Assembly: GCA_001899285.1 (NCBI GenBank)
Contig: MKWA01000015.1
Coordinates: 525,940-589,939 of the forward strand
Reading direction: 5' to 3'
Source: Rhizobiales bacterium 64-17
GTDB lineage: Bacteria > Pseudomonadota > Alphaproteobacteria > Rhizobiales > Xanthobacteraceae
DNA: 64,000 nt
The notes beneath the pieces were generated by a model that saw nothing but the letters and a program-made list of their open reading frames with translations, was not told where the DNA came from and did not search any database. Made by a program: the position numbers and the translations under genes. Position 1 is the stretch's first letter, and every line of letters begins with the position of its first letter. Below are positions 16,389 to 25,700 of the stretch, piece by piece.

Positions 16389-17336
16389 TTAAATCGACCG
16401 AACTTCGTCGCCGGATCCGGGACTCGAACCCTGTACAGGCCGAGCCGGAACCTCGGTCTGGAGCTGCCGGGTCTGTTTCGTCGCCTGCAGACAGCGAATC
16501 CACGCCGCCAAGAGCTTATCCTCCCCAACCGCGGAGACGACCTCCCGGTTTTGCGGATGGCGCGCCGAGTCGAAGTGGCGCAGCAGGGCCTGCTCCATGC
16601 GAAAGGCATCGAACGCCGTCTCCCATATCTCGTGATAGACCGTGCGGTATCGCAACCCGCCAGCCGCAGGCATGGCCGCCTGATTGAATTGCCGCTCGCG
16701 CTGCTTCCAGTCAAAGGCCCAGCCGATCTTGAATGCGGACGTCGTCGCACCTTCTAGCCTCATGGCATAAGTAAAGGCCGGTGCGCGCCGGAGGTGCATG
16801 ATGCCGGTGCGTGTCGTTGATGGGCGAGGCGCGGCTCTCCGCCGGGCGGCGTCAAGCCCTTCCACGCGGACTCTCGCGCGCAGCGGGCTGAGCAGCGGCA
16901 CAGACTCGCGCGGTAAATTAAGGATCGCGTCCGCTTCGTTCGGCAGCAGCGGGACAATGCCTTGCGCGGAATCCATATGAAATTGCCGTGCCGAGATGTC
17001 GCCTAGCGCGGTTCGGGGTTCGGTGAAACGCCAGGCGGCGCGGAGTTCAAGGCCGAAGGGCCAACGATAGTTGCCGTGTTCGTCGCGATCGACCTCGCGC
17101 ACCGCGTCGAGGTCGAAATAATCGAGCGAACTGACGACCACCGTCGACGGCTCCATCAGGCCGAGGATCATGCCGCGTTCCTGTTCGGGCGTATTGGCGC
17201 CGAATGTGCCGACAATGGCCACAAGATCGCCAGGTTGGAGCAAGCCACGAGCGCGGTCCCGAAATCCGCTCAGACTGAATTGCAACGGACCGCAGGGCAC
17301 GCTGAAACCCCAGGTCTTGGTCATGTACATTGTCAT
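16389..17336 (-). CDS. EVE/PUA-like plus GIY-YIG (T5orf172-type) nuclease-like protein
   Basis: A 315-residue protein. The N-terminal part (about 8-75: WGFSVP, then FRDRARGLLQPGDLVAIVGT, then ERGMILGLMEPS) looks like an EVE/PUA-type modified-base reader. The C-terminal part (about 195-295) looks like a GIY-YIG domain of the T5orf172 type: FTYAMRLE, FKIGWAFDWKQRERQF, then the helix MEQALLRHF with the conserved Glu. Fusion of a base reader with a nuclease would fit a modification-dependent restriction factor. This is a fold-level guess from motifs. ATG 17336 overlaps the preceding gene by 4 nt; the longer upstream frame is not coding-like. The last 15 residues (PVQGSSPGSGDEVRSI) look like a non-conserved tail. 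Confidence 0.6.
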   Translation of the reverse strand: MTMYMTKTWGFSVPCGPLQFSLSGFRDRARGLLQPGDLVAIVGTFGANTPEQERGMILGLMEPSTVVVSSLDYFDLDAVREVDRDEHGNYRWPFGLELRAAWRFTEPRTALGDISARQFHMDSAQGIVPLLPNEADAILNLPRESVPLLSPLRARVRVEGLDAARRRAAPRPSTTRTGIMHLRRAPAFTYAMRLEGATTSAFKIGWAFDWKQRERQFNQAAMPAAGGLRYRTVYHEIWETAFDAFRMEQALLRHFDSARHPQNREVVSAVGEDKLLAAWIRCLQATKQTRQLQTEVPARPVQGSSPGSGDEVRSI

Positions 17337-18184
17337 GAGGAGCGCCCGCTCAGGCGTTCGTGTTCTCCGATAAGAAAGGTGATGTAGCTGCGGATCAGGT
17401 TGCAGTAGAGGCGGGCTTCGTTGATGTGAAGCGCGAGCCCATCGCGCAGATCGACGCCGTGGCGAACGCCGCCACCGGTCGGCGAGGACAGATAGCCATG
17501 CAGCGTCATCATCCATTGCAGGATCTGATCCTGATGGCCGCCACGACCACGTGATTTCAGTTCGCCTATGATCTTGTTGAAATACCGGCCCTGGATGGAG
17601 CCGTCGAAAATCTCGTCGCTTCGGAAAGCGGTCGAGACCGTCTCGAGAAGCCATAGAACTTCTTGCACCGCCTGCCGGCCGTTGCCTTCGGCGAGAGCTC
17701 TCTCCGTCGCTTGAAGGGCCGTGTCGATCAGGGCGCGAGCTTGAGCATCGAGGGAAGGGGCCTGCTCAGGAACCGTGATCGGAATGTGAGTCCGCGTTGC
17801 GATGAGATTCGGAAGATCGATCTGATAGCCGGCCCCATGCTCGGTCAGGATGCGGTTGATGCGCGTTGCGTCGGGCAGCGCCATTTCGGGATTGCGCTGC
17901 TGCAACTGCTCACATCCGGAGTAAAAGGCGTCGATAAACAAGGGTGCGTTAGCAGCGGCCTCGTCCATCGCCCGATCGAGATCGCTGGCGGCCCAACTCG
18001 CGTCGCTGCTCGAATGATAGGGGATGCCGGCTGCGGCGGCGAAAGCCGATTTGAAGTGTTCGAGGATAGCCTTTCGCGACCCTTGACCGCTGATGCGGTT
18101 GATCAGATTGAGAAAATCGCTGACGACGCCGGGCTCGATCGGACCGGGACTGTCAAACCGCCATTGGTTGTTGAATCTCAGCAT
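17333..18184 (-). CDS. Unknown alpha-helical protein, abortive-infection (Abi_C/HEPN-like) C-terminus
   Basis: A 283-residue, mostly helical protein placed between the 257-residue unknown (6 nt gap) and the EVE/GIY-YIG gene (4 nt overlap), so the three form one transcript. The C-terminal segment (GGVRHGVDLRDGLALHINEA, then a hydrophobic helix NLIRSYITFLIG) resembles the end of Abi_C/HEPN domains of abortive-infection proteins. The middle region (SLDAQARALIDTALQATERA) would be the preceding helices. I do not recognise the N-terminal 130 residues. Function is unknown; the position within a defence cluster suggests a phage-response role. Confidence 0.5.
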   Translation of the reverse strand: MLRFNNQWRFDSPGPIEPGVVSDFLNLINRISGQGSRKAILEHFKSAFAAAAGIPYHSSSDASWAASDLDRAMDEAAANAPLFIDAFYSGCEQLQQRNPEMALPDATRINRILTEHGAGYQIDLPNLIATRTHIPITVPEQAPSLDAQARALIDTALQATERALAEGNGRQAVQEVLWLLETVSTAFRSDEIFDGSIQGRYFNKIIGELKSRGRGGHQDQILQWMMTLHGYLSSPTGGGVRHGVDLRDGLALHINEARLYCNLIRSYITFLIGEHERLSGRSS

Positions 18185-18190
18185 CGGTGG

Positions 18191-18964
18191 TCAGCCTTGG
18201 TTGTTCAGCGGCTCGGGATCGTCAGATTCCACGAGGCCCTCCGCGATCATGAGCTTCACGGCGTGATTGAGCGCTGCGCGCTCGCGGTCGGTGAAGGCAT
18301 GATTGGGATGGCGCTCGTCGTAGTCGAGGCTCAATTCCTCGATCAAATGGATCATCAGGGTGATGTGCAGCGCAAAGGATCGACGGGCCAGGCCTGTATC
18401 GGTCTCGGGAAAGTAACGGGTCATGGCCGTGGGCCCAGGAAGATCTTCCATAGGACCATCCCAGGCAGTCACGCTTTCAACGACGTCGTGCTTCGACACA
18501 TGCGCCGCAGCGGTGAGATCGCCATAGAGCCGGCGCAGGGATTTCTCGAGCGCCGTCACATTGGGGGAGCCATTCGGTTTGCGCCGACCTTCGCGGACCG
18601 CCTTTAGCTGCGCCAGGATTTCCATCTCCTGTCGCAGCAGCGCGTGCGCTTGCAGATAGCGCGCTTCTTCAATGGCGCTCTCGCAGGCGTTCAGCCCAAT
18701 GACAAATCCAGCGAAGAGTGCGTTGCGCTCTTCCGACGTGGCAGTGATCGGTGTCACCACGCCATTGGTGCGCAGCAATCCGGCGCCCAGCACGCCGGCG
18801 ACGAGAAGGTGGGCGTCGATGAGGCGTCCATAAGCCTGCTTGGCCTTCACTCTGGCCTGATCGCCAAACATCTTCTGAACACCGTAAAGCATCGCCGCCG
18901 GATGAATCAGCGCCTGCTTATGCTCTTCAATTGACTCATTATCGTCGCCAGACGCCGCCGCCAT
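18191..18964 (-). CDS. Unknown alpha-helical protein, first gene of the minus-strand cluster
   Basis: A 257-residue helical protein that begins the cluster running from 18964 down to 14347. Around residues 40-60 there is a hydrophobic segment (LLVAGVLGAGLL) too short and too Ala/Gly-rich for a confident membrane helix. A segment with LRRLYGDLTAAAHVSKHD at about 148-165 could be a HEPN-like or DUF5677-like helix pair. I do not recognise the family. The first Met (MAAASGDD) is used, and the ORF is closed just upstream. Because it heads the operon it may be a sensor or regulator for the three-gene unit, but nothing in the sequence proves this. Confidence 0.5.
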   Translation of the reverse strand: MAAASGDDNESIEEHKQALIHPAAMLYGVQKMFGDQARVKAKQAYGRLIDAHLLVAGVLGAGLLRTNGVVTPITATSEERNALFAGFVIGLNACESAIEEARYLQAHALLRQEMEILAQLKAVREGRRKPNGSPNVTALEKSLRRLYGDLTAAAHVSKHDVVESVTAWDGPMEDLPGPTAMTRYFPETDTGLARRSFALHITLMIHLIEELSLDYDERHPNHAFTDRERAALNHAVKLMIAEGLVESDDPEPLNNQG

Positions 18965-19209
18965 GTTTCCCGCCCGTGGTCACTGTCCTGGTCGAACCGA
19001 CAATAGATGCTTTTGGGGGCATTCGGCGGAAAGTGGCAGTCAAAGGCGCTATCCGAGATGGATCGGGCGTCTCCCTGCGGGACCGCGCCGTCGGCTGTCG
19101 CTGAAGCCCCGGCTATGCCGGGTCTTCACCCTCCGGGCTTCCGTCCCTGACGCGGCGCTTGCGGATTCGTTCGGTGAAACCGACGCCCGCGTGCGCTGCT
19201 GGTGCGCAG
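18965..19209. other. Intergenic region between the defence island and ardC, with a hairpin
   Basis: No gene is visible between the divergent starts at 18964 and 19296. The region must hold promoters for both directions. A hairpin at 19103-19127 pairs GAAG.CCCGGC with GCCGGG.CTTC around a TAT loop. A smaller one (TCCC-TGC-GGGA) lies at about 19071-19081. They could be a terminator, an upstream part of the ardC leader, or a transfer-related hairpin. Confidence 0.4.
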
Positions 19210-19295
19210 GAGGAGAGTGAGAGTGCCGGCCGGGTGGGCCGTGACGGGTTGGAAGCCGCGGGAGAGGCTCGCGGCGCCCGTCGCGGAGACCCGCG
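19210..19295 (+). ncRNA. Structured 5' leader of ardC (radC-motif-like, copy 1)
   Basis: The leader has three parts shared with those at 20281 and 22609: a purine run GGAGAGTGAGAG, a small hairpin (CGGCC 19227-19231 with GGCCG 19237-19241), and a nested stem. The outer stem pairs GACGGG (19243-19248) with CCCGTC (19277-19282) around an inner hairpin (CCGCG with CGCGG). It ends 13 nt before the ATG, near GGAG. The radC RNA motif is described from leaders of DNA-binding, methylase and antirestriction genes, which fits the three genes here. The exact match to that family was not tested. Confidence 0.55.
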
Positions 19296-20258
19296 ATGTC
19301 GAGAAATGCTTATCGTGCGCGCGCCGGCGAGGACCGGGCGAGCCTCTATGACGAAATCACCGACAAGATCATCGCCGAATTGGAGGCCGGTCGCGTACCC
19401 TGGGTCCAGCCTTGGGGTACGGCTGCCGCAAAGGCGCCCCTCGCAATGCCGCAAAACGCTTCCACTCGGCGGCAATACAGCGGCGTGAACGTCCTGATCC
19501 TCTGGGGGTCTATGATCGAGCACGGCTTCACCGGCCAGAGCTGGCTCACGTTCCGCCAGGCACTCTCGCTCGGCGGCCATGTCCGCAAGGGTGAGCGCGG
19601 CACGACTGTCGTCTATGCCGACCGCTTCATTCCCAATGATGAGAAGAAGCGCGCGGCAGAATCCGGGGAAGAACCGCAGGCGATTCCGTTCCTAAAGCGC
19701 TTTACGGTGTTTAACACCGACCAGTGTGATGCGCTGCCGGACGAGATCGTAACCATCGCGCCGCCGCCACCTCCCGGTGTGATCGAGCCGGAGGTAGAAG
19801 CGCTCATCAAGTCGACCGGCATCGACTTTCGTATCGGAGGCAACCGCGCCTTCTACATTCCATCGGAGGACTACGTGCAGGTGCCGCCGCCTGCCGCGTA
19901 TTTCGAACCCATCAACTGGCACCGCACAGCCCTGCATGAATTGGGCCACGCCAGCGGCCATCGCTCACGCCTCAACCGCGACCTGTCCGGCGCGCACGGC
20001 TCGAAGAAATACGCCTTCGAAGAACTGATCGCTGAGCTGTGCGCGGCGTTCTCCTGCGCGTCGCTCGGCATCGTGCCGACCGTGCGCCATGCCGACTATA
20101 TCGGCTCGTGGCTCGACGTGTTGCGCGAGGACAATCGCGCGATCGTCCGCGCCGCGTCGCAGGCAAGCAAAGCGGCTGATTGGCTGCTCGGCTTCCGTTC
20201 AGAGCCGCTTGCCAGCGCCTTCGCTGAGATCGCCGTCGGAGATCAGGAGGCCGCGTGA
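19296..20258 (+). CDS. ardC: Antirestriction protein ArdC (ssDNA-binding domain plus zincin)
   Basis: A 320-residue ArdC-family protein. The N-terminal ssDNA-binding domain (about 15-110: LYDEITDKIIAELEAG, then PWVQPWG, SGVNVLILW and GERGTTVVY) is followed by a zinc metallopeptidase-like domain with HELGH (214-218) and a downstream Glu in EELIAE. ArdC proteins protect incoming conjugative DNA from host restriction and are carried by many plasmids and ICEs. It is the first gene of the plus-strand maintenance block and has a structured leader. It is followed within 105 bp by the ParB-like gene with the same type of leader. Confidence 0.9.
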   Translation: MSRNAYRARAGEDRASLYDEITDKIIAELEAGRVPWVQPWGTAAAKAPLAMPQNASTRRQYSGVNVLILWGSMIEHGFTGQSWLTFRQALSLGGHVRKGERGTTVVYADRFIPNDEKKRAAESGEEPQAIPFLKRFTVFNTDQCDALPDEIVTIAPPPPPGVIEPEVEALIKSTGIDFRIGGNRAFYIPSEDYVQVPPPAAYFEPINWHRTALHELGHASGHRSRLNRDLSGAHGSKKYAFEELIAELCAAFSCASLGIVPTVRHADYIGSWLDVLREDNRAIVRAASQASKAADWLLGFRSEPLASAFAEIAVGDQEAA

Positions 20259-20280
20259 CAGGCGTGGGTTGGGTCGCCAG

Positions 20281-20362
20281 AGAGGGAGAGGGGAGCGGGT
20301 TTTCCCGCGACGGGTTGGAGGTCGAGAGAGAGGCTTTCGGCCGCCCGTCGTGGAGAACTCAC
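20281..20362 (+). ncRNA. Structured 5' leader of the ParB-like gene (radC-motif-like, copy 2)
   Basis: Same order of elements as in front of ardC. A purine run AGAGGGAGAGGGG is followed by the hairpin GCGGG-TTTT-CCCGC (20295-20308) and an outer stem CGACGGG (20308-20314) with CCCGTCG (20344-20350) that encloses a GA-rich inner hairpin. TGGAGAACTCAC then leads to the ATG at 20363, with GGAG as ribosome site. Sequence identity with copy 1 is patchy while the pairing is kept, as expected for RNA structure. Confidence 0.55.
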
Positions 20363-22474
20363 ATGGCAAAGGCCGTGCAGAAGATCACTCTGTCGCGCTC
20401 GCGTGACATCCCATTCAACAAGCTGGTGCTCAGCCAGTCGAACGTACGCCGCGTCAAGGCCGGCGTGTCGGTCGAGCAACTGGCCGAGAGTATCGCGCAG
20501 CGCACTTTGCTGCAGAGCCTCAACGTCCGCGCCGTCCTTGATGGTGAGGGCAACGAGACCGGCATGTTCGAGGTGCCGGCCGGCGGTCGCCGCTACCGCG
20601 CCCTCGAACTGCTGGTGAAGCAGAAGCGTTTGGCGAAGACGCAGCTCGTTCCCTGCGTCGTCCGCGAAGGGGGTATCGCCGAGGACGACTCGATCGCCGA
20701 GAACGATGAGCGCGTCGGCCTGCATCCGCTCGACCAGTTTCGCGCCTTCCAGACCCTGCGCACTCTCGGCATGAGCGAGGAAGACATCGCCGCGCGGCAT
20801 TTCGTGACCGCGGCGATCGTCAAGCAGCGCCTGCGCCTGGCATCCGTGTCGCCGAAACTGCACGAGGTCTATGCAGAGGACGGCATGACGCTCGAACAAC
20901 TCATGGCCTTTTCCGTGACCGGCGATCACGCGCGACAGGAGCTGGTCTGGGAAAACGTCAGCAAATCTGGCTATGACGAGCCGTACCAGATCCGGCGCAT
21001 GCTCACCGAGGATACGGTGCGTGCGTCGGACAAGCGGGCGCAGTTCGTCGGCGTCGCGGCATATGAAGCCGCCGGCGGAGGTGTTTTGCGCGACCTGTTC
21101 GAGCGCGACGATGGCGGCTGGTGGCAGGACGTGCCGCTGCTCGAGCGTCTCGTCACCGAAAAGCTGAAGGCGGATGCGGAGACCATTGCCGCCGAGGGTT
21201 GGAAATGGATCGAGGTCGCAATCAGCTTTCCCTATGGCCATGACAACGGTTTCCGTCAGCTCGAGGGAACGCCTGCAGACATCACGGCCGAGGAGCAGGC
21301 GATGGTGGAAGCGCTGCAAGCCGAGCACGCGAAGCTCGAGGCCGAGTATCAGGACGCCGACGAGATTCCCGACGAGGTCGACGCCCGCCTCGGCGAGATC
21401 GAGAAGGCGCTGTCCGCCTTCGACAATCGGCCGCATATCTTCGATGCGGCCGACATCACCCGCGCCGGGGTTTTCGTTAGCATCGACAGCGATGGCAGCC
21501 TGCTGATCGATCGCGGTTTCGTGCGTCCGGACGACGAAGCGCCGGTTGAGGGCGCAGACGCAAATGCCGACCCTTCTGACACGGACGCTGTCGATCCCGA
21601 CGCGTCATCCGTACGGCGGACCGTCATCACGGTTAGCGGCCAGCCTGAGGCCAAGGACGAAGAAGACGACGGCATCAAGCCGTTGCCTGAGCGCCTCGTG
21701 ATGGAGTTGACGGCCCATCGCTCGCTCGCGCTGCGTGACGCCGTAGCGACCAATCCCCAGGTCGCGATGACGGCGCTGCTACACAAGCTCTGCCTCGATA
21801 CCTTCCAGCGTGAGATGCCGAACGGCTGTCTGCAGGTAACAGTTCGGCAGGTCCACTTCTCTGCGCAGGCATCCGACCTGAAGGACTCCCCGCCGGCGAA
21901 AGCCATCGACGAAAGGAATAAGGCCTGGGCGGCGGAGATGCCGAACGACGAAGTTGCACTGTGGGATTGGCTCGCCGCGCTCGACGACGCCAGCCGTTCG
22001 GCGCTGCTGGCGCATTGCGTGTCGTTCGGCGTGAATGCCTTGTTCGAGAAGATTGATCGATACGGCGGCACCGGCGTGTCGGCGCACGGCCTGCGCCATC
22101 GGATCGATCAGGCCGATCGCCTGGCACGTGCCGTCAATCTCGACATGGCGGAAGCAGGCTGGCGCCCGACAGTCGACAACTATCTTGGTCGCGTCACCAA
22201 GAGCCGCATCCTCGAAGCCGTGCGCGAGGCAAAGGGTGAGGCGTCGGTGCAACTCATCGACCATCTCAAGAAGAACGAGATGGCGAAGGAGGCAGAGCGG
22301 CTGCTCGATGGCATGGGCTGGCTTCCCGAGCCGTTGCGCCTTGCCGAGGTGGCTGCGGCATCAGGCGAACCCAACACCACAGGCGAACCGCTTCCCGAAT
22401 TCCTCGCCGATGACGAGGACGAGGCGGGTGAAACCGGCGAGGACGAACAGCCCCACGCCGTTGCGGCTGAATGA
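20363..22474 (+). CDS. ParB/RepB/Spo0J-family DNA-binding protein
   Basis: A 703-residue protein with a ParB N-terminal domain (about 15-120, ending in VPAGGRRYRALELL), the ENDERVGLHPLDQFRAF box 2-type segment, and a KorB-like helix-turn-helix (MSEEDIAARHFVTAAIVKQR, about 140-160). The long C-terminal half has an acidic linker (about 380-440) and a second helical domain and is typical of large ICE/plasmid ParB-like proteins. No ParA partner is encoded in the window, so it may act as a global regulator or DNA-processing factor instead of a partition protein. ATG 20363 follows a structured leader. An upstream in-frame start at 20255 would translate through that leader and is rejected. Confidence 0.85.
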   Translation: MAKAVQKITLSRSRDIPFNKLVLSQSNVRRVKAGVSVEQLAESIAQRTLLQSLNVRAVLDGEGNETGMFEVPAGGRRYRALELLVKQKRLAKTQLVPCVVREGGIAEDDSIAENDERVGLHPLDQFRAFQTLRTLGMSEEDIAARHFVTAAIVKQRLRLASVSPKLHEVYAEDGMTLEQLMAFSVTGDHARQELVWENVSKSGYDEPYQIRRMLTEDTVRASDKRAQFVGVAAYEAAGGGVLRDLFERDDGGWWQDVPLLERLVTEKLKADAETIAAEGWKWIEVAISFPYGHDNGFRQLEGTPADITAEEQAMVEALQAEHAKLEAEYQDADEIPDEVDARLGEIEKALSAFDNRPHIFDAADITRAGVFVSIDSDGSLLIDRGFVRPDDEAPVEGADANADPSDTDAVDPDASSVRRTVITVSGQPEAKDEEDDGIKPLPERLVMELTAHRSLALRDAVATNPQVAMTALLHKLCLDTFQREMPNGCLQVTVRQVHFSAQASDLKDSPPAKAIDERNKAWAAEMPNDEVALWDWLAALDDASRSALLAHCVSFGVNALFEKIDRYGGTGVSAHGLRHRIDQADRLARAVNLDMAEAGWRPTVDNYLGRVTKSRILEAVREAKGEASVQLIDHLKKNEMAKEAERLLDGMGWLPEPLRLAEVAAASGEPNTTGEPLPEFLADDEDEAGETGEDEQPHAVAAE

Positions 22475-22483
22475 CTCCACGAG

Positions 22484-22512
22484 CGGGGCGGCTCCGGCCG
22501 TCCCGTTTCCTT
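22484..22512 (+). terminator. Intrinsic terminator after the ParB-like gene
   Basis: A 9-bp GC-rich stem (CGGGGCGGC with GCCGTCCCG, one G-U pair) around a short loop lies at 22484-22505 and is followed by TTTCCTTTC. It starts 9 nt after the ParB-like stop codon and would isolate the methylase/helicase transcript, which has its own leader. Confidence 0.55.
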
Positions 22513-22608
22513 TCAACAGCGACATTTGTTCGTCAGACCGGCCTGCGCGAACCGATGCCCACGATCAACTCGCTGTTTCTTGGAGTTGGCCCGTTCATGC
22601 GTTGGCGC

Positions 22609-22705
22609 AGGAGAGGGAGAGGCGGGCCGGGACGGATTTGAGCCGCCGTGGATCGAGAGAGCGTCCGGGCGGCTGATCCGTCCCCGCTCTCGCGAGGCTC
22701 CCTCC
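22609..22705 (+). ncRNA. Structured 5' leader of the methylase/helicase gene (radC-motif-like, copy 3)
   Basis: A purine run AGGAGAGGGAGAG is followed by an outer 9-bp stem, GGGACGGAT (22629-22637) with ATCCGTCCC (22676-22684), around an inner 7-bp stem, AGCCGCC (22641-22647) with GGCGGCT (22668-22674). The pairs differ from copies 1 and 2 at several positions but keep the nested architecture, which is covariation support. The start ATG is at 22706. Confidence 0.55.
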
Positions 22706-25700
22706 ATGTCCCGCCGTTCAGTGTCCACGGCCGTCCCCGCGGCCAGCCCTGTCCCTGCCGCCGATCCGGCGTCCGCAGTCTTCGTCGCCGCGCGCCTTCT
22801 CCTTCCCCACCTCGAACACGGCCGCCGCATCGACGCGCCGATGTTGAGGACCGCGCTGGAAACCGCATTCGGCGCTTCCGACGCCGATGGCGCATGGGAT
22901 TGGAAGACGGCTTACGACGCCTGCGAGGCGGCGAGCGTCCTGTTCGTGCGCAGGTTCGGGCCCGCGATGCGGGCGAGGTCCGGCTCGGACGCGGCTATGC
23001 TGCCGATGCTTGCCAAGCTCGCAAGACTTCTTCCTACCCACACGCGCCGCTCCGAAGAGAGCGAGGCATTTCAGCAGTTCTCGACACCGATCGCCTTGGG
23101 CTTCGCCGCCAGCGTCGCTGCCGCGATCACGCCAGCCGACATTGTGCTGGAGCCGTCGGCCGGCACCGGCCTGCTTGCCATCTTGGCCGAGCTGTCGGGC
23201 GCAGCGCTCGTTCTCAACGAGCTCGCAGATACCCGCGCTGGCATTCTCGAGCGGTTGTTCGCCGGCGTCTCCACGACGCGCTTCGACGCTGCGCAGATCG
23301 ACGATCACCTCGATGCCGGGATCGTGCCGAGCGTCGTGCTGATGAATCCGCCGTTCTCGGCGGTCGCGCATGTCGATCGGCGCATGGCCGATGCGGCCTT
23401 GCGGCACATCGCATCCGCGCTTGCGCGACTGCCCGAAGGCGGACGCCTGGTCGCGATCACCGGCGCGAGCTTCGCGTCCGACAACCCCGCGTGGACCGAC
23501 GCCTTCGTGCACCTGCAGGAGCGCGGCCGCGTCGTGTTCTCCGCCGCCATCGACGGTGCCGTCTATGCGAAGCACGGCACCACAATCGACACGCGCCTGA
23601 CCGTGATCGACCGTCTGCCGGCTGACGATACGACGGTGTTTCCGCCGTATCGCGATGTCGCGCCCGACGTGACGACGCTGCTCGGCTGGGTCACGGAGCG
23701 CGTCCCGCCGCGACTACCGATCGCGGGCAACGTCATCGCTCCGACGGTTCAGCGCGCGGCCATTCCGCGGACCGTTCGCGCGTATGTCTCACGGCCGTCC
23801 GCGTCCACGACATCGACGGCCGATCCGGAGGCCGTCGAACTCGCTTATGAGCAGGTCGCGTGGGCACCCACGGAAAGCCGTAAACTCACGGATGCGATTT
23901 ACGAAGAATACGGATTGCAGTCGATCCGTATTCCCGGATCGACGGCGCATCCGACGAAGCTCGTGCAGTCGGCCGCGATGGCGTCGGTCGCGCCGCCGAT
24001 TCCGACCTATCGGCCGCATCTGCCGGCGAACCTCGTCCGAGGCGGGTTGCTCTCGGATGCCCAGCTCGAATCCGTCGTCTATGCCGGCGAGGCCCATTCC
24101 GACTTCCTCGCCGGGTCCTGGAGCGTCGACGAGACCTTCGATCTCGTCACGGCCGCATCGGATGATGCCGAAGATGCGGTGCGCTTCCGGCGCGGCTGGT
24201 TCCTGGGCGACGGCACCGGCGCCGGCAAGGGCCGCCAGGTCGCGGGCGTTCTCATCGACAACTGGCTGAAGGGCCGACGCCGCGCGGTTTGGATCAGCAA
24301 GTCTGACAAGCTGATTGAGGATGCCCAGCGCGACTGGTCGGCGCTCGGCATGGAGCGGCTGCTGGTAACACCGCTGTCGCGCTTCCGGCAGGGCACATCG
24401 ATCCGGCTCGCCGAAGGCATCCTGTTCACGACCTATGCGACGCTGCGGTCCGATGCGCGCGACGAAAAGGCTTCGCGCGTCCGCCAGATCGTCGACTGGC
24501 TCGGCGCGGACTTCGACGGCCTGATTGTGTTTGATGAATCACACGCGATGCAGAACGCCGCCGGCGGTAGGGGCGAGCGCGGCGATGTCGCAGCCTCGCA
24601 GCAGGGCCGGGCCGGACTGCGCCTGCAACATGCCTTGCCGAACGCGCGCGTTCTCTACGTCTCGGCGACGGGCGCGACCACGGTCCATAATCTCGCCTAT
24701 GCGCAGCGCCTCGGCCTCTGGGGCGGAGAAGACTTCCCGTTCGCGACGCGCGCGGAGTTCGTCGAGGCGATCGAGGCGGGCGGCGTCGCCGCGATGGAAG
24801 TGCTGGCCCGCGATCTCAAGGCGCTCGGCCTCTATGCGGCGCGGTCGCTTTCCTACGAGGGCGTCGAGTACGAACTGGTCGAGCACCGTCTGAGCGATGA
24901 GCAGATCCGCATCTACGATGAATATGCGGGTGCCTTCTCGATCATTCATAACAACCTCGATGCCGCGATGCGCGCGGCGAACGTCACCGGCGAGACCGGC
25001 ACGCTGAACGCGCAGGCCAAGTCCGCCGCGCGCTCCGCTTTCGAGAGCGCCAAGCAGCGCTTCTTCAACCATCTCATCACGGCGATGAAGACGCCGACGC
25101 TGATCGCGTCCGTCGAGCGTGACCTGAAGGCGGGTCATGCCGCGGTGATCCAGATCGTCTCGACCGGCGAGGCGCTGATGGAACGCCGGCTTGCCGAAAT
25201 CCCGACCGAGGAATGGGGCGACGTGCAGGTCGACATCACCCCGCGGGAATACGTGCTCGATTATCTGGCGCACAGTTTCCCGACCCAGCTCTACGAGCCG
25301 TTCACGGACAGCGAAGGAAACTTGTCGTCACGGCCAGTCTATCGCGACGGCCAGCCGGTGCAGAGCCGGGACGCAGTCGCACGCCGGGATCGCTTGATCG
25401 AGAAGCTCGCGTCATTGTCCCCCGTGCATGGCGCGCTCGACCAGATCGTGCAGCGCTTCGGCACGGACATGGTGGCGGAGGTCACGGGCCGCTCGCGCCG
25501 CATTATCCGCAAGACTGGATCGGACCGGATCGACCGCCTCGTCGTCGAGAACCGTGCCGGCTCCGCGAACCTCGCCGAGACGCAGGCGTTCATGGATGAC
25601 GTCAAGCGTATTCTGGCGTTCTCGGAAGCTGGCGGCACGGGACGCAGCTATCACGCCGAACTGTCGGTCCGGAACCGGCGGCTGCGCATACATTATCTTT

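Noticed and set aside
16413..16440. T-arm-like sequence on the minus strand (GGGTTCGAGTCCC) near the end of the EVE/GIY-YIG gene
   Set aside because: One mismatch in the arm, no CCA end or acceptor strand after it, and no other tRNA arms nearby. Probably chance, or at most an old attachment scar.
20243..21436. Long antisense frame opposite the ParB-like gene (397 codons)
   Set aside because: Shadow frame: the plus strand encodes clear ParB motifs and the antisense product has none.
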